Below, one piece after another: positions 50,501 to 62,500 of a DNA stretch of 64,000 nt. Each line of letters opens with the position of its first letter. Within the stretch, counting starts at the first letter, position 1. Made by a program: the position numbers and the translations under genes. The DNA is from Opisthorchis felineus. Lineage: Eukaryota; Platyhelminthes; Trematoda; Opisthorchiida; Opisthorchiidae. The notes under the pieces were generated by a model. That model saw nothing but the letters and a program-made list of their open reading frames with translations, was not told where the DNA came from and searched no databases. The stretch covers positions 2,251,028 through 2,315,027 of the forward strand of contig SJOL01000802.1 of assembly GCA_004794785.1 (NCBI GenBank). The letters are read 5' to 3'.

Positions 50501-53500
50501 TCTAGCACATATGCACATTGTTGGCTTTCCGGTTATTGTTGGGAGGGTTCACGGTTCGTAGATAGTTGCATACGAGGCATACCGCATCGTACCAATCCCT
50601 TTCTGGTATGATCTCACGCAGGCTGTTTGAAGTAAGCGTAGGAAGCGATTTTTGGAATGATTCATCGCTAGTGAATGCAACAAAACGCCGCGAATCACTT
50701 ACGTTGCTCTCTCGAACAGCGGATACAACTGGCGAAGAGAATGATCCAACCTCTTTAAGAAATTAGCCTCTTCTCAGGTGGAATTCTAAACTAACTAAGG
50801 GTTGACCAAAAAGTGAACTTGTTGACGCTTCAGGGATCACACGGGGGAGTCGCATGAGACCTTCTTTCCTGTCTCACATCAAAGATCGAATGCGACTTTT
50901 GTCAGCGCCATGCGTTTTGTCGTGGTTCACTGTCAGCAGAACTTCCAGTTTGTCTTCTAAACTGGTTGCTTTCTGTTCTATCACGTGAAGCTAATACTTT
51001 GTGTGGAACACCAAATTGTCCAAACACAATGTCATATGCAACGAGAGTATATGTGGTGCTCGTTAAAGATGGGGACCAATCGCTGGACCCAACAAGGTGT
51101 CCATTTCGGGACAGAAGTCCATATTTGGCGGAACTTTCAACTGAATGTATTTCCCATATGATGTTTAGTGGACGATGAAAGTGAGATGCACTCAGGGACC
51201 TAAAGGTCCAGCTGTTTTCCGTAAAATCCCATTGACTGCAGTACGTACGGTGTAATAACGGCAATACCTTAGCTCGGTTTCCAGTCTGAAACTTCCAAGT
51301 TAACGTTTTTGGCAAAAGGACCACCAAAGGGGCACAACATGTGTTAAACGCCAGATCAAAACACATGCGCATGTGCTCTGGACATTAATTGTCAAAATTT
51401 GCATGTTGGATTAGATAGAGTGGTTACATTTGAAGGGAGCGGTGACAGGAAACCATGAAAAATGGTTCGGGAACCAGACATAATCTTTATCGAAGCAATA
51501 CAGACGGAACACCTGTAGGGAGGTACTGCTGCAGCTTGGTTACAGTTGAGGCACAGCGCACTGTGACAGACGAAAATAGAGAGAGCTGAGAAGCGATTGT
51601 TAGGCAGAATTCCGCACCAAAACCACCTTACCGTTCGTAGTTTGGCGCTGCTACGGCCAAAAAGCCTAACCCCGCAGGCAACTGGCCAGAAGGTGAGGTC
51701 GCTTGCCGGTCCAGTATCAAGGCGTGCTCTGGTTGGACCCAACAACCAATCATGATTCTGTATCCGCCGGATGCCGGTTGCCAATGCCACGTCTAGAAGG
51801 CGTCGGAATTTCCAGAACTTTGTCTCCTCACACATGTATGTATGTGTTTTCGACCTGGTTTTTGGCGTTTACTACACGTTAGGCAGCGTTGGTAGTTCTC
51901 TTGCCGAAAACTTTAGCTTGGTAGCCTCAGACCGAGAACCGAGTCAAGGCATTACCGTTATCACACCAGTCTTGTGTACGTTTTGAGCTGCCTTGATTAG
52001 CAGCTCATGTGCTTCTCTTAATCACTGGGGCAGTAAAAAAATACAACCGGTTGTGTTGCTCAGTCTCTACGGCTGATATCTAAAAGCTCGTCTTGAAAGT
52101 GTGTCAGTTGATCCTAAAGGCTCCATTTCTGTGCAAAAGTACTTCCGATATATTTCATGAACTTGACTTCGCTCTAAACCAAAATTTTACCCGTATGGTG
52201 TTCCAATCATAGAAGGGACGCTAAATTTGGTCGAGTCGGATAGATTTGAGGGGTATGATTAGATTGGTCCTATGCTTCTGCTATGTACTAAGTAAACCCA
52301 ATCTAACTCTCTTATTTAATTATCCACATTCCATTTACCGGGAGCCCCAATGCTCTTGGTTAAAGACATTGCAAGATATGGCTGCTGATCGATGTCAGTG
52401 GCGTTCTTGTCGTCAGATTCTATCTGGATTGCCTGAATAAGTGTCTGGAGGTGTAGGCACCTCGGAATGATCATGGTAAGCTGGCACTAAGTCCCTCCCC
52501 CGCCCAGTTTTGTTCTTTTCTTCACAAAAAGGCTTTCAAATGACTCATGGTTGTACGTCAGCACTGATCACTGATGTTATGCTGTCGATGATGTTGATCC
52601 TTGAGTTCAGTCCTCAGTTTTGCTCCATTGCTCCCCATTGGTACCTACCTATACAGGTATCTAAGTAGTTTCCCATCTAGATGCACACTGTCCTGCTCTG
52701 ATTGGTTTGTAAAATTCAGTTCTGAATAAATTTTTCGATGATAACTGGATCTACCTGATATTGCCTTGTCAGGGTCCTTTCGGCGTTCCAGTCGCGAAAA
52801 GCTCACCGCGTCCATGTCAGGGACAAAGACATTCTCAAATTCCTTGGAATATTCATAGTGACCACCTTCACCTATATGGTAGCCTGGACAGCGGTCAATT
52901 TGGACTACATATCTTCAGCGCCATGGAATCCCAGACCGGACGTGCAAAGTTCTGTGGTTAGCATGATTCGCATTGGACAGTACCAAGTTTCCAGAAGCAC
53001 CAACGAACATAAAGACACGTTCAATAACACCGGGTTGAGTTTGGATGATAGAAACCTTACCAGCTCTCTGGCAGCATCACTGCCACCGGTGGAATCCGTC
53101 ACTTTTGAGGTTTGTCGCGCGCTATCCTGGGATATTGTCGTCGAATTATGTGAGTTTGTGAACCGCGGTGACAATCATAAAGTCTCCTTGTTGAATAGAA
53201 CATAACTGATGCCTTTTTTTCAATTCTCTGATTTGACGGTAATAATGTCAGGTGTGGGCTCGGAGAGCTGGGACTTATAAAACTGATGTGTTCACGAGAG
53301 GAGAAAATTAACTGACTTTGATCTGACTGCCCACCGAGCTTGGCAGTTGGCTTGCAAGCATCTTGTTACCATGCCAGGAGTCATGGTCGGCGCGCGGTTG
53401 GATGGGTGATTTCTCCACTTCTGTTTGCGGTTTCTAAAGCGTAGTTAATATCCGAAGCGTGATTGGTTGTTTGGTGATTGTTTGACATCGCAGTTTAATT

Positions 53501-56500
53501 TGAACTATGTGTTAACGGCAACAGAATAACTGGTAATGTGTGTGTGAAACACCTAGAATTTGACGCAAACGTCCCTTCAGGTAACGAAATTCTCGGGTTG
53601 TCATGTCGCTATTCTCGCTTCTCGTTCTTCCAGATACTGTTTTGAGGCATGGTTGTCCAGTGACCAAATTCTCACAAGGACAACCGACCAAGTTTTGTTG
53701 GGAAAAATTGTCCCCCGTTATAGGATAGAGCAGGTGATTCGAACGACGATCTCCATCTTCAAGCTCACGAATGTGCTTTATTTTTCAAGTTTTTTCAATA
53801 TGGGTTTTGAAGTTATCATTTAGGCTTGGATGACTGAGTTAGTTTTTAAACTACCTTGAACGTTTTAATCGACCTGTCTTCAGACCGTGTCATCACACCT
53901 CAATGGGCTTTGTGCCACTAAACCCAACTGAAAAGATATTCACAGAACACTGGTAAGTCATAAAAACGCATGCTCAGAAAACAAGAAAATATAGCAATCA
54001 TTTCGAAAATACTCTTGGCCTCTGGCCATTTAGAGTGCGCGTTCAAAACGTATCAATCTGATTGGACGTCTGGTTCGGTCGGTCACGTGCGCGTTAGGCC
54101 TATTGGCTCATCTGTCACACAGTTGTGTGCGGTCAAGCAATCTGACTACAAGAATCTGTCCAACGTGTAGTTGGACTCCGATATGCACCGCAAATTAGAC
54201 ATTGTACGGCGAGGACTTGTTCTGTGCTGACGCTCGGAACTCGACGAAGATCGGGATAACATGCTTTATCAATCTCATTTACTAGGCATGTCCAGTTTGT
54301 GAATCAACTGTGCGGAACGTACCAAGAACCTAAACCATTGACCAAACCATGCCAAATCAACACACGAAGGGCTGTGATGGAAATGTTAGCCACTGAAATA
54401 TTCCGTTTAAATGAACAGGAAATATGTGTCGGCCGAAAAAAAAACATTTCCGCTGCGCTGTTTCCTCCTGGAGGTAAAAGAGTCCCTTTGAAGACGAAAA
54501 ATTGGATCTGCATAGTTAGAGTTAGGTAACTAAATCATTGCGTGTAAAAGCACGGGCAGCTGGTTGTAGTGAGCAATCACATCAGTGTTAATTTGTAACA
54601 CAGTGATAGAAACAACGGTCACCCACGGTCTCACTGCGAGAAGGGGATTTTTTGAAGAACTGCTTTCACTGAGAAAACGACTTTCTGAATATAATCAGTA
54701 CTCAAGTTTTGGACAGCAACTCCATGAAATATTGGGACTGATGACGTTATCCTTGATTCCGTTGTAGAATCTCTAAAACATGGACTTTGCTACAAGTAGA
54801 AGGTTGCATGAAAATTGATGAATACCAATCATTTTCAACGAACGACTGCTCAGCGCTTTGCCTGTGTTTTTTTATACCATAAGGTAGCTTGACAGTGTTG
54901 AGCGTGCGGTATGCTTAGATTCGGTTTACAGCACCCGTCCATGCCAATTTTTTCTGTCTCCCAACACGATTGCGATCCGTCGATATTGGTCTAAAGGCAC
55001 CGGAAATGTCTCAGAAAACTTCTAACACACCTGAGCTCCTCACTGTCATCCACCGTTTCATCATCACCAACATCCCACAGGACCACCCCTCGAAAAATCA
55101 AATTTTGCTTCCCACTATTTTGATTCCCATGGGATGAAAGACAATAGTAGACCCACCAACAGTGACGCTATGATGTGAAGCTCAAAAATTTAGGTACCCG
55201 AGTGACCAGTTTTGATAGGTGCTTCCTAACTGTTTTACAGAGGCAGTGCTTTCAAGACAACAAATATGACAAACCGATGTATGACTGTAGAATAGATATA
55301 AACCTATTTGCCTCACTTAGTGAGCGGTGCCAATCCCATTTGCATTGGGAGCGCTACGAAGCTGACCGAACTTTCCTGCAGCCCATTTTACGGTATTCAG
55401 AGAGCTTAGGAATGAGCTTAGACGGTTTAGAAATACGGAACGAGGCACGATGCGTAGTCAAAAGCATTCAATTTGGATCGCCCTAGCATTCGGTACAAAG
55501 TAGTGCTCACATTGCTGGTTTGAAGTGAATCGAAACAAAGTTGATTCTGAATCCTACGGCGGCATGACAGAATGTCTTATCGTGTAACACCAGTCCGTGC
55601 AACAGTGTTCTAATAAGGTCCGTCCAGTTGTACCACTCCAGAACGATGCGAGAGGACTACTGCACACGAAAGATAATCGACAAGAGAATCAAACAATAAG
55701 CACTAAGAAACCAATGGGGGAAAGGGGCGAGGAAACCTTGCAGCTGATTGATCGTGGCACAAAAAGGGTGAGACGGGGTCGGGCTAGGACATCCACTGAG
55801 GAATTTTATGACACATATCGGAATGCGTGTCTGGCAGGTTCATCGATCCGGTTGACCTGGGCTTTGACTTGAAGTTAAGTGGCTAAATTTTGAAGACAAT
55901 AGGGATCAGTGGAATGGGGAAAATGCTTGAATTATAGAGATTGGGAAAACGTCCGTCAGACGGTTCTGGCTGAGCACAGCACGTTGACACCGTAAAGTCA
56001 CTCTTAGATGCAAGAAAATAAACTCAGTATCTGTCGTTAGTTGTCTGGACCATCACTGGTAATCTATTCGACCTTGACCAATTAGTATTTAATGCCATAC
56101 TGTGGACCGACCATGTCCCGGTAGGTTTAATTTTCCCTGGAAGACATCGGGAAGGATTAGTTTCCTCTGAGAGTTGACCTTTACAGGAAAGGGTGGAACC
56201 TTCAAGAGACCCTTCAAGAGATAAACTAAACGTGCTGACTTCAGAAGTGACGTCCTTGAAGGGGATGAATGTATCATCATAGAGGTCTGAGGAGCAATCT
56301 CCTTCAATCCTTAAGTTCAAAAAAAATTTGGTCTAAGGGGAAAATCATCAGAGGCATGGAGATTATTAAAATTTTTGGTGTAAGGTCAGGTGTTTTGTTT
56401 TGTTTTGGACGCAGTCTCACCTCACTGCTCAAGCTAGATGTCATTTCTTTTGTGGTCCACGGAATCCTCAATAACGGCAGTGGCGTGCCACATCAAAAAC

Positions 56501-59500
56501 TTTTTGCTTCCTTCAGGAAGGGAGCAAACGGCAGAACATGCTGGAAACAATCTTAGTTGTCACAGAGACTGCTAGTACTTAGTGCTCAGATGCATGAAAA
56601 CACAATTCACACGTTTTGCATCCCGGCCTTTATTGGGACCAAAAACTGCGTCCCGGGGACATTTTTTGTCTAGCCCTATCCAGAGTTGTAGGCTAGCCCC
56701 CTCAGCATATCAGCTTCAAGTCAAAAACGGATTGAAGTTGTAGTGCGTGCGGGATGACCTCCTTGAAGCGATCTTATTTTGATGACGATTGTCCCTTCAC
56801 TTCCAAATAACACCTAAACTCAAGTGTAATTGTTGAATATGTTTCAGTTAATACGACCCCCTTACTCCAGCCATTCGACAGGACCATAAGCGACTTGTTC
56901 AATCGTTAACTCCAAAGGGTTGTTTCTCAAGAAGCCACCTGGTTTGATTTGGCTTGATATCATTCAAAGGACCAAAGCTTCCATTACTCCTCATGCTCCA
57001 AATGCTGAATCAATTGAATTGTCCTGAGGCTTCCTAAATATTCTATCAAAATACAGCCTGAAAATAACTTTCGTTAGCTTATTTAGCATAAATTTTTTGA
57101 TTTAAAATGAACGTTGATACAAGCGATAAGGCAGCGAGGTAGTAATGACCAACCGCAGTACAAAACTATCACACGACCTGATGTTTGATCGGCTGGCCGT
57201 TGCTCCCTTCGTCCAGCTAGGCAATTAGCCCCAGTCGGGGAGACATTGTTAGTGCCCAACTGAATGCCAGGTGAACACCCATCTTATAGTAATCTCCAAA
57301 TGAATGTTCCGCACAGAAGGCGCCTCATTTTTCACCTAAAACGATACTCGCTGTATCGAAGTATGTTTCTTGATACAACCGTTCTTACAAAGTCGATGCG
57401 AGCTCTTCAACAGACCACCTCCAGTTTTGCCCCACTAGAGACATACTATTCCTATTGCTTCTCAATCGAACAAGATGTGCGCGTAAGTGCAGTTGAACAC
57501 CCAGTTGCAAATCATGTTGGAGATGGGGTAGAATGCCGGCTAAAGCGTTCGCACAAACTGGCGATCAAGTCCGTAAACCTGCGGGTACGCCTATCTCACG
57601 AGCCCCAAGAAGGATGAAACTGCTAGTTGTCTTTTCAAGAGTTTTCACCTGACTTGCACTAAAACATGACTACTTTACTGTAGCCGATCTTTGCTTGTTT
57701 CATGGTCACTAACCACCCCTGAGAGATTTTTTCACCATTAAAAAGCTAGGCTGCATTGAAAGGTGTTCATGCTCTCCTGCACTAGACGGGCTGAGTATTG
57801 TAATGGAATGAAAACTCATGTAGTCAAAAACACGTCAGAAACAGCTCCAGACGATTGTTTGGGGAACAAAAGTTTGAAGATTCAACGGCTCACAGAGAAT
57901 AAACAGTGCTAAAACCTTAATGGAAATGAGTTTCATTACCGTAATTTTCAAGACAGGGCTGTTTCCAGTGAGTTTTGCAAACATAGTGATAAGTGATAAG
58001 TTCTCTCACTTCATATAGTGACGATTTATCTATAAACTTTTTCATCTCTAAAGAACAAACCACTTTCGTTTGTTCATTCTTACGGTCTTCGTTGATGGGC
58101 ACAACCGTAGCTTGGATGGAATATCCGTTGAATTACTGAAACGCTTTTTTGAGCCAACCAGATTATCAAGGCTTCTCTCCAAAAGTACGGAACTATATGT
58201 GGATGTTGGGCCGTATGTTACCCAATGGGCATTTTGGAATTCCATTAGGCTAATCAGTTCTTTTTCGTTTCTCTCCATCTCTAGCGGAATTCATTATTTT
58301 AGCTGTCAGTATACACTACTGTCGTCTGGTTCGAACAGCACCATCCGAGTACAACGAAACTCTGTATATCAGCATCGCATTGATTATCGAACTGACTGTC
58401 TCGGGGATTTTCAATATTGTCCGGTAAGTGGGTTTGTCTTGCAGTTGTTTCGTATCGATCTATCTTCGTGAGACAGCTGCCTCGTTTTCCAGTTCAACAT
58501 CCGACTGCCTTCTGATTGGCCAAACGTAGTCGTGTAGAACCAATCAGCAGTGAGATTCATAGGCAGTCGGAAAAATTCATCCAAACGGTATGGTTGAGCT
58601 CAAAAGCAGATCAAATGATTTGTCTCTCAGCCTGATCGCTTCTACTCATAAGCAGACCAAATGATAATTACTTATCAGTCATTAGGACAATTTACAACTT
58701 TCAATGACAGTAGGGAGGAAGTGGATTTATGCAAGCCTGTTTTATCCAAGGCCTGCTCTGAATAGCTCTCATTTTCATCCGCAGCAAAAGTGGTGGTGAC
58801 CTAAATCTAGAATAGTGCCAAAAATCCACTGTACTGTTCCGCATCTCGCAGATGCGGAACCAAATCTACGGTTTGCTCTAAGGAAAGATAGTAACTGTTT
58901 ATCCGAACAACACGTTGCTTGCGATAGACTTCGCGGGTTTAAGACCAATGTCTGGCACCAATAAGTACAGCCTCCGCAGCCTTGACGATAAGCAGTTATG
59001 TTACAAGTCAGCACTTCAGTGGCAACACTTGTGGGCAGCAGCAAAGTGTAGGGTTCAAAAGTCCATATGGACAAGATTAATTGTTTACATCCGATTCTGT
59101 GACATTCCTGGATTCATATTTCATCCACGGCAAGTAGTTCTAGTTTGGCAGGCCAGAAATAAAAAGGAAAAAAGTCAATACGTATTCTTCTGTTGAACAG
59201 TTTATGGTTGTGTTTGACCTTTTACAATTGTGGCTTGTCTATTTTGTGCCAATGTCACCATTTGGGAGAGACTAAGACTGTGTGATTGGTGACACTTTCG
59301 CTTGCCCATATCGATCATTGGGCTGCATCGTGTATTAAATTCGGAGGAATAAACTACTTACAATATTTCTAATTATGGAAACCCCGTACATCAGGCATCC
59401 GTGCTTCCGTAATATGGGGCTGTTTGTATAGGCCTAGTCTTTACTGAATTTCCGGTTCTATCCAGAGCTAATGACTGTTCGATCATACGTGGCTAGATCG

Positions 59501-62500
59501 AACAAAATATTTGGTTCTGTGTGATGACAGCCAAGAAGGAAACCATCCCACTTGTTGCTAAGCTGCCCAGAACAGGATATAGTCCGTGAATAACAGGCGG
59601 ATCTGACATTCGAGGAACTGCTCAGCCCCAGGCCAGGTTGTACAACCCCGCGTTGGTGCGAACCACTGGCCGGCATACTCTGGACGTTATGTGATCTGTG
59701 TATACTACGGCTCTCTTATGAATTTGTGTGCACTTTGGAGTTTCTGTTAGAGCACACCTATTTATCTGTCCGTTTCCTATTTACCGCGACGATGAATGCT
59801 TTCCGTCTCCATTTTAGGCACCTGATCTGGTATTCCGTACATCCAGACCACGTTTTCCTACTCTACTTTGCCCGGTCGCACATCACTGTTACCGCCAATT
59901 TGCTTCTTATTTTCGGCCCAAAAGTAAGTCTCTTACGGTTTTATCGGTCAGCTTGGATCTGCATGGCATACAAATGGTTGAAGAACTTCAGGCTTAGTTT
60001 TGCAGGGCTTTTGTTCAACGTTTCACCCGCTGCTGAGTCGCGTGGGGCTTGCGAATACGGGTATGATCAAACGTGTTGGTGAACGAAGCGCACATGACAG
60101 AGACTTACTGAACAAAGTGCAGCGGTCCTGCGCGCATTAGCGTGCGTTCGCGCACTCACTTCCAATTGGTTAAACAGATTATTGCACCTGAGTAATTGAT
60201 TGCTAACCAGAGCGTTCATTGGGCCATTCGGATCTCTTTTGATTGGTGCGCAGCCTCAACGAATGAGAGTACAACGGTCTGCGAGATTGTTTTTAATTAA
60301 CCAGGTTTATTTTTATTGGTTCATGGTCAGGTACTAGGAGCCAAACCTGATGCGGGACCTGAGAGGTAGATTATTCAAAATTTGTCTGCGGTAGGTTAAT
60401 TGGGCAATACTCTTCGGAGCGATAGTGTTCTATCTATTGTCTCTTTAATGCGGATTCGAACATACTGACTGAGAATAACACAGTAGTTTGTCCAGAATCG
60501 TTCGGTTAAATTTGAATTCTATCGATCCTGTTTGAAGTGCTTGCTTATCATGCCCTAGTCCCATATCGAATGAACTGCGGACATTAGAATGCAATCAGTG
60601 GTCCTTCCAGTGGCATGAATTTGGTCAGGTAACTCCTTCCTAGCTTTGCCGACCATGCCTTATTCTCAATGAAAGTGCACGGATGATTTGCATAACTGTG
60701 CCAATCAACTAAGCTTCAACACTTTTTAACCAACCATGCGGCAAACGTGTTTAGGTGGACAGAACTTGCTGTAGCGGAACAAGTTTGAGGCTGCATGCGT
60801 TTCACTCGGCACATGCAGCACGTGAAGTAAACTGAGGACTTGGCTTCGTTCCACTGGAATTTCCGGATCTAACTGCAGTGATAAAAGGGGTCTCACCTAT
60901 AAGTTCGCTCAGTTCTGAAAGCGACTAACTGCTTTTTGGAACTGTTAAAAACTTGGTTAGTTGTGATAGGGTCTTTGTTTTATTGTACACCTTACACGTG
61001 CTGTCAGGCCCATCTGATCTGTTGTTGTACAATGAATTTGGGCTCATTTCACACCGGTTGTGTCCGCAGGATCTTGGCGGCAAAAATTCTGTATCATACA
61101 CCATTTGTACAGGTTGATTCCAAAATGAGCGTAACGTCATATGAAGTTTTCCTTCTGAAATGAGTTCAGAGTGATTTAGAGGTAGAAAGAGAGACTCCAT
61201 TGATGGTTTATTCGTTCTAGAGCGAGCTGTTTGGGCCAAGATGAGGCTCCATTTCCGAACGAGTTTCAATTCTGATTAGTCGATATTTATTTCGCTTGGT
61301 CTTTCCTATCCCGGTCCCATCGATGCAACTGCAGCCCATATCTGGACGTGCATAAAAAGGTTTCATACCGAGTGACAACAGATTTACTTTCAAGGAGAGT
61401 TACTTCATTCGAAAAAGCGAAACCACTAGGTGACTGGCCTGGCCAGTTAATTAACTCACCAGCTGGTTCATCAAAATGGCCACACAGATAATCAGTCTTG
61501 TACGAAACAGATTGATCACTAAGTTTGTCGCACTAAAAATACCGAAATGTCTTGACGTCACAGTTGATGTCCGACTCTGTATCGACATCCACCTCACTCT
61601 GATAGACCATTCGCAAACAGAAATGGAATGAGTATTTAGACGCGTTTTAATAATACGCTAGCTCCTAGTGTTTATCGCATTGTAATATGCTTCTGCGAAA
61701 TGAAACAATATGTGGCTGGGACTGTTGACCCAAAGGTCACGTCTAGTGAGTCTCAGCAAGAAGCTAATTTGTGACTGAGTTTTTCAGGATCCTACCATAC
61801 CTTTGCCTCAAACGTCCGGTTAGTTTCCGAACTTCTGACCCGGTTATCATCAGGTCCTTTCCACAGATTCACGATTAGTAGGAGAACACTCGAAGTCCAG
61901 GCGACATAATTTACTTCGAACCAGTTCAGATGTTCATTTTACTGGTGTTAAATGGTCAGAAAGTTTCGTCTGATGAGTCACCGATCCTTGCGGCGAACCT
62001 GAGAATTCGGGTTGGGGCTTTTCACAATGGCTGAACCGGCTATTCCTCTCTGGCCAATTTGTCCAGATTGAGCGCATCTCCTGAAGACAGCAAGATATTC
62101 GGACAACCTCAAGTGATTAGGAGAGCCCGTGAAAAACTCAAACCGAATATATGCATATTTCTGTCGCGTTCTCCAAACTACTGAATAAAACCAGGGATCG
62201 AACCCAGTCACCTAAGAGTAAAATGAGGTTTTTCGAGCGTCCCGTCTGGATAGTAAAAACTGGAAACACGGAGAGTGCCATTAGTTCTCTGCGTGTGCTT
62301 TCAAAGCCGGTCTTTAGGCTTCTCACGACAAAACGTTTTATGGATGAATACTACGCTAACTCGTCCCTATTCCATATGAACAATCGGACTTGATCGGGTA
62401 TATCACAACGGAACAGTGGACAAATCGACTGGTTCCAAAGCCTCCTGGCATCCGACCAGTTTAAGATATCAAAATTGCTTTAAAGCACCCAATCTCGCTA

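Noticed and set aside
50902..51835. Two long minus frames (156 and 147 codons), one with a faint integrase-like [16 protein letters not shown]
   Set aside because: The integrase likeness covers about 15 residues only; zinc finger and other catalytic residues are not visible.
53560..53823. 87-codon frame considered as the TM5/TM6 exon
   Set aside because: No family motif; exon 8 to exon 9 joins in phase and aligns without a gap.
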